A stretch of 20,138 bases of DNA from Chloroflexota bacterium. GTDB lineage: Bacteria; Chloroflexota; Dehalococcoidia; SAR202; UBA6927. The notes beneath the pieces are model-generated. The model saw only the letters and a program-made list of their open reading frames with translations, searched no databases and had not been told where the DNA came from. The translations under genes were made by a program, and so were the position numbers. Below are positions 1-6,576 of the stretch, one piece after another; position 1 is the stretch's first letter; the number at the start of each line of letters is the position of its first letter. The stretch covers positions 1-20,138 of the forward strand of contig PBBT01000025.1 in the NCBI GenBank assembly GCA_002717725.1. Reading direction: 5' to 3'.

Positions 1-1
1 A

Positions 2-79
2 AATGGAACATTGCCTCAAGACAGAATCAAACAACTTGAATCAGTACCAGGTTGGATGTGGCAAGTTAGAAAAAATTAA
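2..79 (+). CDS. C-terminal end of a helicase-associated-domain protein (partial)
   Basis: This is the last 25 codons of a gene that begins before the window; the frame is open to the left edge and stops at TAA 77-79. The tail reads GTLPQDRIKQLESVPGWMW followed by five residues. It matches the end of a helicase-associated (HA, PF03457) repeat: G-x-L, an R-x-x-x-L core, then the hallmark proline-glycine-tryptophan with a second tryptophan two residues on. HA repeats are small helical modules, often in tandem at the C-terminus of superfamily 2 helicases or as stand-alone repeat proteins, and are thought to bind nucleic acid. Whether a helicase core lies upstream cannot be seen here. Family call is good; parent protein unknown. 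Confidence 0.72.
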   Translation, partial: NGTLPQDRIKQLESVPGWMWQVRKN

Positions 80-413
80 ATTGTCACGCGTATCCACTAC
101 AACAAACCACAATCACTAAGACATACCCCCTGCACTAAGCATTACCAAGACCAAGAATGAACCACCCAACCACAAGCACTTAAATCAACAAGACCACAAA
201 ATACCCACTATCTACCCACTATGACCACCGAACAGTAGGAATCACATAGGATAGGCGCGGAAAGACGCGAAATGTCACGGTGTGCTACACTGAGGCGCGG
301 AAAAGTATACCGAGGTTCAAGTTCTCTCATAGACTGTCACCCCCAAGGGAAAATCTGATACCATCCTCTCATCAGCTATTTGTAGATCTTGAAATGATAT
401 TTCTAGGATTTAG
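80..413. other. Intergenic region, G-poor and repeat-bearing
   Basis: No credible gene was found on either strand over 334 bases. From about 91 to 240 the + strand is strongly depleted in G (about 13 in 150) and rich in A and C, unlike the flanking genes, whose coding strand has more G than C. It contains short imperfect repeats: ACCCACTAT at 203-211 and 214-222, and CACTAAG at 114-120 and 133-139. From 250 to 340 the composition changes to GC-richer sequence with two copies of AGGCGCGGAAA. TGTCAC occurs at 82-87, 273-278 and 335-340. No convincing promoter or terminator was found. Confidence 0.5.
253..303 (+). repeat. Direct repeat AGGCGCGGAAA, two copies 40 bp apart
   Basis: AGGCGCGGAAA occurs at 253-263 and again at 293-303, exactly 40 bases apart. 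A related GACGCGAAA lies at 264-272, and a small hairpin (CGGTGT, loop GCT, ACACTG, one G-T pair) sits between the copies at about 278-292. The repeats lie 110-160 bases upstream of the amidohydrolase gene. They could be operator half-sites or chance; function is unknown. Confidence 0.4.
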
Positions 414-2009
414 ATGTTGGAGAATGAGATGTTTGATGTTCTGATTACAGGCGGAAAAATAATCGACGGGTCTGGTGGAGAAAGTTTTTCTTCTGATGTG
501 GGAATCAATGGAGATGTAATTTCTGAAATTGGTGATTTAAGCAATGCCGAGGCCGTCAGAAAAATAGATGCATCTGGTTTGATTGTTTCACCTGGATTGA
601 TTGATACTCATGCTCATTCTGATGGGGCTTTATTAAATGATCCTCAGCATGCTAATGGATTAAGGCAAGGAATCACAACAGAAATTTTAGGTCAAGATGG
701 TTTGTCTTATGCGCCGTTATCCAGAGAAAATTATCTTATGAATAAACGTTATCTTGCAGGATTACTTGGTGATCCACCTAACGATTTAGATATGAGTTCA
801 GTAAAATCTTTCAGGTCGCATTACCATAAAAAAGTTGCGATAAATACTGCCTATCCTATCCCTCATTGTGCGGTTAGGCTTGAGACGTTGGGTTTTACAG
901 ATTCGAAGCTTGAAGGAAAAAACCTTGATCAGGCGAGGCAAATTATTGCTGAGGGAATGGAACAGGGAGCAATTGGGTTGTCTACAGGCATGTCTTATTT
1001 CCCAAATGCATGGAGTACGACTGAAGAATTAATATCTTTATGTGAAATAGTTGCAGAATATGGTGGTGTATATATTACGCATCTTAGAGATGTAAATACT
1101 GATCGAGCGTTTGGCGGGGGAGGAGTTACAGAAGCTCTCGAGATTGGTCGCAGAAGTGGAGTTAAAGTTCACTTCTCTCATTACAGAACTGATCCTAAAT
1201 CTGCGGGACGTGTAAAGGAAAGAATTGAAGAAATTGATGCTGCAAAATCTGAAGGAGTTGATTGTACGCTTGAGCTTTATCCTTATCCTACAGGAAGTAG
1301 TTATCCGGTATGTTTCTTGCCTAGTAGTGCTCATGAAGGGGGACCAGAAGTAGTTCTTCAAAATTTGAAAGATCCAAAAATAAGGAAAGAATTGATTTCA
1401 CATGTTGAATCTGAGCCTAGGCGTACTATTTCAGATGCTGTTTTTACCTATATGCCTAATACTAGGGATCTTGAGGGAATGAGTTTGGTAGACATTGCGA
1501 ATTCAATGAGTATGTCGAATGGGGAGGCATTAGTTCATTTGCTGATTGAGAATGATTTACAGGTTGGCTATAGGCATGCTCCACCAGATAGTGTGAAGCT
1601 TTGGGATCAAGTTAGTCAGGATTGCCTTGAATTTTTATCCCGAGACGACTATATGGTTGGTAGTGATTCTATACCTTTAGGTAGTTTCCCCCATCCTAGA
1701 GCATATGGAACTTTCCCCAGATTACTTGGAAGGCTTAGAAGATCCTTTGATGTGCTTTCACTTGAAACCATGATTCAGAGGATGACAGATAATCCAGCTA
1801 AAAGATTTGGATTAACTAAGCGCGGTAGAGTTCAGAAGGATTATTTTGCTGATTTGTTCATCTTTGATGAAGATCATATCAATGATAATGCGACTTATGA
1901 TGACCCGAGACAATTTCCTATGGGTATTCCTTATGTGTTGGTTAATGGAGAAATTGCAGTAGATAATGAGAAGTGTACTGGTGTGATTGCGGGTCATGCA
2001 ATTCCGTAG
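414..2009 (+). CDS. D-aminoacylase / N-acyl-D-amino-acid deacylase family amidohydrolase
   Basis: A cytosolic metal-dependent hydrolase predicted to remove acyl groups from N-acyl-D-amino acids or cleave a related amide; the exact substrate is not known. Visible family features are the N-terminal beta-sandwich start (LITGGKIIDGSG), the HxH metal motif DTHAHSD at residues 64-70, the EQGAIGLSTGMSYFP block, the later HLRD and FSHYRT histidine motifs, YPYPTGSS, and SDSIPLG with the catalytic-type aspartate near residue 418. Length of 531 is normal. The position usually held by the bridging cysteine of D-aminoacylase (GNCG) reads GQDG here, with Asp95. The ATG at 414 has AGGA in front, but a second ATG at 429 (Met6) has GGAG six bases upstream and gives the usual family N-terminus, so 429 may be the real start. 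It lies 21 bases before the next gene's likely start and probably shares its operon. Confidence 0.85.
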   Translation: MLENEMFDVLITGGKIIDGSGGESFSSDVGINGDVISEIGDLSNAEAVRKIDASGLIVSPGLIDTHAHSDGALLNDPQHANGLRQGITTEILGQDGLSYAPLSRENYLMNKRYLAGLLGDPPNDLDMSSVKSFRSHYHKKVAINTAYPIPHCAVRLETLGFTDSKLEGKNLDQARQIIAEGMEQGAIGLSTGMSYFPNAWSTTEELISLCEIVAEYGGVYITHLRDVNTDRAFGGGGVTEALEIGRRSGVKVHFSHYRTDPKSAGRVKERIEEIDAAKSEGVDCTLELYPYPTGSSYPVCFLPSSAHEGGPEVVLQNLKDPKIRKELISHVESEPRRTISDAVFTYMPNTRDLEGMSLVDIANSMSMSNGEALVHLLIENDLQVGYRHAPPDSVKLWDQVSQDCLEFLSRDDYMVGSDSIPLGSFPHPRAYGTFPRLLGRLRRSFDVLSLETMIQRMTDNPAKRFGLTKRGRVQKDYFADLFIFDEDHINDNATYDDPRQFPMGIPYVLVNGEIAVDNEKCTGVIAGHAIP

Positions 2010-2030
2010 TACAGAAAATTGGAGGGGAAT

Positions 2031-3173
2031 ATGAAAATCACAAAAGTCACACCGATGTTTATTCATCGCTACTTGATGGTTAAGGTTGAAACAGATGAAG
2101 GTATTGTGGGTTATGGAGAGTCGGGCGCATGGGGATACCTTGAAGCTTCTGCTGCAGTAATTGAGAAAATTGGACGTTACTTAGTGGGGAAAAACCCTTT
2201 GTTAATTGAGCATCATTGGCAGAGTATTTATCGTACAAGTCACCATCGTGGTGCTGCGATTATGGGTGCTATTAGTGCCGTAGATATTGCACTTTGGGAT
2301 ATAGCAGGAAGGTATTTTGATGTACCAATATATCAGTTATTAGGTGGAAAAGTTCGAGATAAAGCACGAGTGTATTATCACGTGTTTGGGAATACAAGAG
2401 ATAAACTTGTTGAGGGGATTAAAGATGCTAGAAAGCAGGGTTTTACTGCAGTTGGGCATCTCACTCCATTTCTTGACGAATCACATGATATTCCTTTTTT
2501 TAAGACACATGTCGATAAGATGACTGATGCAATTAATGCTGTAGAAATGTACCGAGATGCTGCAGGTAATGATGTGGATTTATGTATAGAAATTCATCGT
2601 AGATTGACTCCTGCAGAGGCTGTGGTTTTGGGTCGAGGTATTGAGAAATTTCATCCAATGTTTTATGAAGATCCAATTCGTCCTGACAATTTTGATGCAA
2701 TGGCATATGTTGCTAGTCAAATTGGGGTTCCGATAGCTACAGGTGAGAGATTACATGATATTCATGAATTTCAAGCATTATTAAGGCGAGATGCAGTCCA
2801 GTATATTCGACCTGATGTATGTTTGAGTGGAGGGATTACTCATACAAAGAAAATTGCTGCGATTGCTGAGGCGAACTACGTTGGGGTCGTTCCACATAAT
2901 CCATTAGGACCAATTAGTACGGCTGCTTGTTTACAGATTGCTGCCTCAATACCAAATTTTTCAATTCAAGAATATCCTATTGGGGAAACTGAACCTCCAA
3001 AGAATTTGATGGTTAAGAATCCGATTAAATGTGAGGATGGATTCTTGATAATCCCTGATGGTCCTGGTCTTGGGATTGAAGTTCCAGATGACATTCAGGA
3101 TCGAGTGCCTGGCATTCCTCATGGGGAAGTGAATGCTCGTTCTCATAGGGATGGAGCGGTAATTGATCAATAA
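2031..3173 (+). CDS. Mandelate racemase / muconate lactonizing (enolase superfamily) enzyme, galactonate dehydratase-like
   Basis: A predicted Mg-dependent acid-sugar dehydratase of the enolase superfamily. It has the N-terminal capping domain (residues 1-110, with GAISAVDIALWDIAGR) and a TIM barrel. Putative metal ligands are Glu187, Glu213 (FYEDP) and Glu239 (TGERL). His189 (EIHRR) and His289 (PHNPLGPIS) sit where the two catalytic histidines of D-galactonate dehydratase (DgoD) lie, with spacing identical to the DgoD set. The first ligand is Glu where DgoD has Asp, and the usual lysine region on barrel strand 2 reads AVGHLTPF with no lysine. A TTG start is possible at 2019, but GGAGGGG at 2021-2027 directly precedes the ATG at 2031, which fixes the start (380 residues). 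SAR202 bacteria are known for many paralogs of this superfamily. Substrate is uncertain; an altronate, gluconate or other sugar acid is equally possible. Confidence 0.85.
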   Translation: MKITKVTPMFIHRYLMVKVETDEGIVGYGESGAWGYLEASAAVIEKIGRYLVGKNPLLIEHHWQSIYRTSHHRGAAIMGAISAVDIALWDIAGRYFDVPIYQLLGGKVRDKARVYYHVFGNTRDKLVEGIKDARKQGFTAVGHLTPFLDESHDIPFFKTHVDKMTDAINAVEMYRDAAGNDVDLCIEIHRRLTPAEAVVLGRGIEKFHPMFYEDPIRPDNFDAMAYVASQIGVPIATGERLHDIHEFQALLRRDAVQYIRPDVCLSGGITHTKKIAAIAEANYVGVVPHNPLGPISTAACLQIAASIPNFSIQEYPIGETEPPKNLMVKNPIKCEDGFLIIPDGPGLGIEVPDDIQDRVPGIPHGEVNARSHRDGAVIDQ

Positions 3174-3182
3174 TTATAAAAA

Positions 3183-3202
3183 AATTTCATTGGATTGAAA
3201 TT
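3183..3202 (+). terminator. Weak AT-rich hairpin after the catabolic pair
   Basis: AATTTCA at 3183-3189 pairs with TGAAATT at 3196-3202 around a 6-base loop, ten bases after the dehydratase stop codon. Stem stability is low because it is almost all A-T, and no clean T-run follows, so termination here is doubtful. Confidence 0.22.
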
Positions 3203-3274
3203 GTCTTGATAGTGTACTGATTTCATTTTGTTCATGATAAAATATTTGTGTTTAAGGATTTGAAATTTAATTAA

Positions 3275-5020
3275 TTGAAGGCGGATTCATTGGTTGAAAA
3301 AGTAAATGATATAGATGATTTAAGGTATAGAATTAGACATTCTACAGCGCATGTAATGGCTGATATTGTTTCTAGAATGTTCCCTGATGCTGAATTGGGA
3401 ATTGGACCTCCAACTGATGATGGATTTTATTATGATTTCAATACATCGCATCGTTTTGTACCTGATGATTTAATAGAAATCGAAAAACAAATGCGCAAAG
3501 TTATTTCTAAAGATCTTAAATTTAATTATCAAGAGTATTCTCGATCGGATATTTTGGCTATGTACCAAGATTCTGAATTGAAGTCAGAATTGATTAACGA
3601 AATTGATGAAAATGAAATAATTTCTACATTTTCTCATGGTGAATTTGAAGATTTGTGCGCTGGTCCGCATGTTCCATCTACAGGTAAGATACCTGCATTT
3701 AAGCTTCTTAGAGTTGCGGGAGCTTATTGGAGAGGGGATGAAAAGCGTCCTATGCTTCAGAGGATATACGGAACGGCATGGGAATCCCAAGAAGCGTTGG
3801 ATGATTATCTTGAAAGAATAGAGCAAGCTAGGCTTAGAGATCATAGGGTTCTCGGCAGAGAATTAGATTTATTTTCTTTGCATGAAGAAATTGGTCCAGG
3901 CCTAATAGTTTGGCATCCGAAAGGTGCTCAATTAAGATCGACTGTTGAAGATTTTTGGAAGAAAAAACATATTGTTTCAGGCTATGATTTTGTGAATACT
4001 CCTCACGTGGGGCGTTCGAAACTTTGGGAAACTAGCGGGCATTTAGATTTTTTCAAAGAAAACATGTTTGCCAATATGGAAATGGATAATCAGGATTATT
4101 ATGTTAAGCCAATGAATTGTCCATTTCATATTATGTATTACCAAACTGCAATTCGTAGCTATAGAGATTTACCTATTAGGAGTGCAGAGTTAGGGACGGT
4201 ATATAGATTTGAGCCTGGTGGCGTATTACATGGATTGATGAGGGCTCGTGGGTTTACTCAGGATGATGCGCATATTTTTTGTACTCAAGACCAAGTTGAG
4301 GCTGAGATCGATAAAGTTCTTGATTTAACCTTTGAGATAATGGAAGCATTTGAATTTAAAGAATTTCAAATAATGTTGTCTACAAGACCCGACAAAGCAG
4401 TAGGTTCAAAAGAACAATGGGATTTGGCTACACAATCTGTTAGAAATACAATTGAGAAGAGAGGTATAGAATTTCAAATAGATGAAGGGGGAGGAGCTTT
4501 CTATGGGCCTAAGATCGATGTTCATATTAAAGATGCAATTGGAAGACTTTGGCAATGTACCACCGTTCAATTCGATTTTAATTTGCCTGATAGATTCCAA
4601 TTAAAATATATTGGTGAAGATGGTCTAGAACACCAGCCTTTTATGATTCATAGAGCGATTTTTGGTTCATTAGAGCGATTTTTGGGAATTCTAATTGAAC
4701 ATTTTGGAGGTTCATTTCCTGTCTGGCTTGCACCTACTCAAGTGACCATTATTCCGATAGCTGACCGGCATAATGATTATGCTTTTGAGGTGGCTAGAAC
4801 TTTGCAGGAAGCGAATGTAAGGGTGTCTGTGGATGATAGGGGTGAAAGGATGAATGCCAAAATACGATTGGCCCAAATGCAGAAAATCCCTTATGTTTTA
4901 GTTTTAGGAGATCGAGAATTGGATGCTAAAACTGCGTCAGTTAGGCAGCGAGGTGGTACGGATTTAGGAGTTTTGGGATTAGAGGAAATTGTTGAATTAA
5001 TTTCAAATCCTTCCAATTGA
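3275..5020 (+). CDS. thrS: Threonyl-tRNA synthetase (no TGS domain)
   Basis: Charges tRNA-Thr with threonine in the cytosol. The editing domain is present: HSTAH at residues 22-26 and the CAGPH motif at 128-132 form the H-x3-H / C-x3-H site that removes misactivated serine. The class II catalytic core follows, with the zinc cysteine in MNCPFH (about Cys282), motif 2 (YRFEPGGVLHGLMRARGFT) and motif 3 (IHRAIFGSLERFLGILIEHF). The C-terminal anticodon-binding domain starts near VTIIPIADRH. At 581 residues it is about 60 shorter than the E. coli enzyme because the N-terminal TGS domain is missing. The start is uncertain: TTG at 3275 gives 581 residues, but a TTG at 3290 has AAGG eight bases before it and would give 576. 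No T-box or other leader structure was seen in 3174-3274. First gene of thrS-infC-rpmI-rplT. Confidence 0.96.
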   Translation: MKADSLVEKVNDIDDLRYRIRHSTAHVMADIVSRMFPDAELGIGPPTDDGFYYDFNTSHRFVPDDLIEIEKQMRKVISKDLKFNYQEYSRSDILAMYQDSELKSELINEIDENEIISTFSHGEFEDLCAGPHVPSTGKIPAFKLLRVAGAYWRGDEKRPMLQRIYGTAWESQEALDDYLERIEQARLRDHRVLGRELDLFSLHEEIGPGLIVWHPKGAQLRSTVEDFWKKKHIVSGYDFVNTPHVGRSKLWETSGHLDFFKENMFANMEMDNQDYYVKPMNCPFHIMYYQTAIRSYRDLPIRSAELGTVYRFEPGGVLHGLMRARGFTQDDAHIFCTQDQVEAEIDKVLDLTFEIMEAFEFKEFQIMLSTRPDKAVGSKEQWDLATQSVRNTIEKRGIEFQIDEGGGAFYGPKIDVHIKDAIGRLWQCTTVQFDFNLPDRFQLKYIGEDGLEHQPFMIHRAIFGSLERFLGILIEHFGGSFPVWLAPTQVTIIPIADRHNDYAFEVARTLQEANVRVSVDDRGERMNAKIRLAQMQKIPYVLVLGDRELDAKTASVRQRGGTDLGVLGLEEIVELISNPSN

Positions 5021-5074
5021 CAGGTTAGACAATTTTGGAATTTGAAGGAAATTGATTTTAGATGAATATAACAA

Positions 5075-5104
5075 TTGCTCTACACCCGATCCTTATGCTA
5101 TTAT
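5075..5104 (+). promoter_or_regulatory. Possible promoter for infC-rpmI-rplT
   Basis: TTGCTC at 5075-5080, an 18-base spacer and TATTAT at 5099-5104 resemble a sigma70 promoter in the 134-base gap between thrS and infC. The -35 box matches 3 or 4 of 6 bases, so this is suggestive only; read-through from thrS is the alternative. Confidence 0.3.
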
Positions 5105-5144
5105 TCCAAGTCTAGGTTAATTAAATATGAACATTGTGAAAGAT

Positions 5145-5150
5145 GAGGTG
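5145..5150 (+). promoter_or_regulatory. Shine-Dalgarno site that argues for an AUC start of infC
   Basis: GAGGTG at 5145-5150 matches six bases of the anti-Shine-Dalgarno complement (GGAGGTGAT). Its AGG core lies six bases before ATC at 5155-5157. The only in-frame ATG (5143-5145) overlaps the site and has no usable ribosome site of its own. Confidence 0.55.
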
Positions 5151-5154
5151 CAGT

Positions 5155-5715
5155 ATCCCTAGGGATTACAGGATTAATGATCGAATACGCGTAAGTAGTG
5201 TTCTACTGGTTGGTGAAAGTGGTGAACAACTAGGGGTTTTAGAAACTTCTGAGGCTTTTAAGATTGCCCAAGACCGAGGTTATGATTTGGTTGAAGTAGC
5301 ACCAAGTGCTAACCCTCCTGTTTGTAGATTGATGGATTATGGGAAGTTCCGTTATGAAATCACTCGAAAGGAGCGTGAAGCTCGGAAAGCTAGACCAACC
5401 GCATCCATGAGGGAAGTTAGAATGCGAACCAGGATTGGAGAGCATGACAGATTATCCAAGACACGCTTAACGAAAAGGTTATTAGGACAGGGATCTAAAG
5501 TTAAAGTCTCAGTAATGTTTAGAGGTAGAGAGATGGAGCACTCTCAAATAGGAATGGAATTATTGAAAACGGTTGCTGAGGATCTCGTTGATGATGCTCT
5601 CTTAGAACGTCCCCCATCTTTTGAGGGAAGATTTTTGTCGATGGTTTTGGCTCCGATGTCTGAAAAAAATTCAAACAAGAAAAAGGGTGACTCAAAGGAG
5701 ATTAAGAGTGCCTAA
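5155..5715 (+). CDS. infC: Translation initiation factor IF-3, probable AUC start
   Basis: IF-3 binds the 30S subunit, keeps it apart from 50S and rejects wrong start codons. Family features are the N-terminal RINDRIR, GEQLGVLETSEAFKIA, DLVEVAPSANPPVCRLMDYGKFRYE (split here by the linker that follows) and the C-terminal KVKVSVMFRGREM and LAPMSEKN. A start at ATC 5155 gives I-P-R-D-Y-R-I-N, which lines up with the AUU-initiated N-terminus of Bacillus IF-3 (I-S-K-D-F-I-I-N) and is served by GAGGTG. The ATG at 5143 would add four residues (MRCS) and lacks its own ribosome site; TGA at 5137-5139 closes the frame above it. Non-canonical AUU/AUC/AUA starts let IF-3 repress its own translation in E. 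coli, so the same control is likely. It overlaps rpmI by 8 bases. Confidence 0.93.
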   Translation: MPRDYRINDRIRVSSVLLVGESGEQLGVLETSEAFKIAQDRGYDLVEVAPSANPPVCRLMDYGKFRYEITRKEREARKARPTASMREVRMRTRIGEHDRLSKTRLTKRLLGQGSKVKVSVMFRGREMEHSQIGMELLKTVAEDLVDDALLERPPSFEGRFLSMVLAPMSEKNSNKKKGDSKEIKSA

Positions 5716-5914
5716 ACTAAAAACACATAAGGGTGCTAAACGTAGATTTCGATTTACCGGCACTGGTAAAATAGTTAGAATGAAAGTTGGTAGCAGCCAC
5801 TTTCGACGCAGGAAACATTCTAAGGTTAAGAGGCAATATGGTTCAAAGTTTGTTGTACATCCTACGAATGTTCGACAGATTAAACAGGCATTACCAAACG
5901 GATTGCCTAAATAG
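5708..5914 (+). CDS. rpmI: 50S ribosomal protein L35
   Basis: Small basic protein of the large ribosomal subunit, about 68 residues, near the family norm of 64-66. The sequence PKLKTHKGAKRRFRFTGTGK followed by SSHFRRRKHSKVKRQ is the standard L35 pattern. The frame is open further upstream, but the GTG at 5708 is the right start: AAGGAG at 5695-5700 sits seven bases before it and the family protein begins M-P-K-L-K-T. The first eight bases overlap the end of infC in another frame, so translation is likely coupled to infC. The C-terminus (IKQALPNGLPK) is ordinary. Confidence 0.95.
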   Translation: MPKLKTHKGAKRRFRFTGTGKIVRMKVGSSHFRRRKHSKVKRQYGSKFVVHPTNVRQIKQALPNGLPK

Positions 5915-5923
5915 GAGATTCAC

Positions 5924-6298
5924 TTGACTAGGATAAAAAGAGGTGTAACTAAGCATAAAAGACATAAGAAAGTGCTTAGCCAAACCAAGACTCATAGAGG
6001 TAATAGACACTCTCATTTCAGAAGAGCTAAGGAATCATTGATGCATGCCCTGAGGTATTCATATGAACACCGTAAGGAAAGAAAGGGAGACATGCGAAGG
6101 CTTTGGAATATTAGAATTAATGCTGCCGCAAGAGAACACGGGATTACTTATAGTTCACTGATTCATGGTATGAAAATTGCCGGCATACAAATCGATCGAA
6201 AAATTCTTTCTGATTTGGCTATACAAAACCCAGAAGCATTTACTGAAATTGTTTCTGTGGTTAAGGTGACGATGGAATCTAACCAAACTGCTGCATAA
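5924..6298 (+). CDS. rplT: 50S ribosomal protein L20
   Basis: Binds 23S rRNA early in 50S assembly. TRIKRGVTKHKRHKKVL at the N-terminus, the basic helix RRAKESLMHALRYSYEHRKERKGDMRRLW, then RINAAAREHGITYSSLIHGMK and IDRKILSDLAI are diagnostic. The length of 124 residues is slightly above the usual 117-120. The start is TTG at 5924 with AGGAG 8-9 bases upstream, nine bases after rpmI. The loop usually reading K-G-Y-R-G is K-T-H-R-G here. In several bacteria L20 represses its own operon through an rRNA-like leader; I could not recognise such a leader upstream of infC. Confidence 0.96.
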   Translation: MTRIKRGVTKHKRHKKVLSQTKTHRGNRHSHFRRAKESLMHALRYSYEHRKERKGDMRRLWNIRINAAAREHGITYSSLIHGMKIAGIQIDRKILSDLAIQNPEAFTEIVSVVKVTMESNQTAA

Positions 6299-6318
6299 TA
6301 ATTTTTAAAGTCTAGTTG

Positions 6319-6344
6319 AGTGCCAGTTTTATTTTGCTGGCATT
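6319..6344. terminator. Hairpin between convergent rplT and cox operons
   Basis: AGTGCCAG at 6319-6326 pairs with CTGGCATT at 6337-6344 (eight pairs, one G-T) around a 10-base T-rich loop. On the + strand a pyrimidine-rich stretch follows (TTCAGTTCTTCTTT), so it may end the rplT transcript. It overlaps the last codons and stop of the minus-strand small membrane gene, so it could serve both directions; no T-run is seen on the minus side. Confidence 0.45.
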
Positions 6345-6535
6345 TCAGTTCTTCTTTGTAAGATGAATGCTAATGCCGGTAGACCGACTACTAACCCCAT
6401 ACCTACTATTGCAGAACCCCACTGGTGTAAGGGAGTATATAGTTCTAACAATATGAATAGAACTCCCAATCCTATAGATATTGAACCAACTATGATTATT
6501 GAGAGCAGGGGTATCAATACGGCTAACTTGAACAT
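6329..6535 (-). CDS. Small two-helix membrane protein at the end of the cytochrome oxidase operon
   Basis: A 68-residue hydrophobic protein of unknown function with two predicted membrane helices, roughly residues 4-31 and 39-60, and a short basic tail (QRRTEMPAK). It is the last gene of the coxB-coxA-coxC-coxD-ctaG operon, 41 bases after ctaG, which suggests a small oxidase subunit or assembly partner; that is inference from position. The frame opens with an ATG at 6547, but GGAG lies just in front of the ATG at 6535, giving the start MFKLAVLIPLL. Its final codons overlap an inverted repeat. I do not recognise a named family. Confidence 0.62.
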   Translation of the reverse strand: MFKLAVLIPLLSIIIVGSISIGLGVLFILLELYTPLHQWGSAIVGMGLVVGLPALAFILQRRTEMPAK

Positions 6536-6576
6536 GTAGATCTCCATTATTCTTTGATGGGGATTGTCATAATTAA

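Noticed and set aside
2019..2030. TTG start adding MEGN to the dehydratase
   Set aside because: The added codons are the ribosome site GGAGGGG of the ATG at 2031.
3201..3243. Promoter TTGATA / TAAAAT before thrS
   Set aside because: Spacing between the boxes is far from 17 bases, and alternative pairs match poorly.
5021..5142. L20-type autoregulatory leader before infC
   Set aside because: No stable pseudoknot or terminator hairpin could be found by eye; a covariance model search would decide.
5127..5162. Eleven-codon leader frame (MNIVKDEVQYP) across the infC start
   Set aside because: It lacks a ribosome site at proper distance and has no threonine or other telling codon bias; probably chance.
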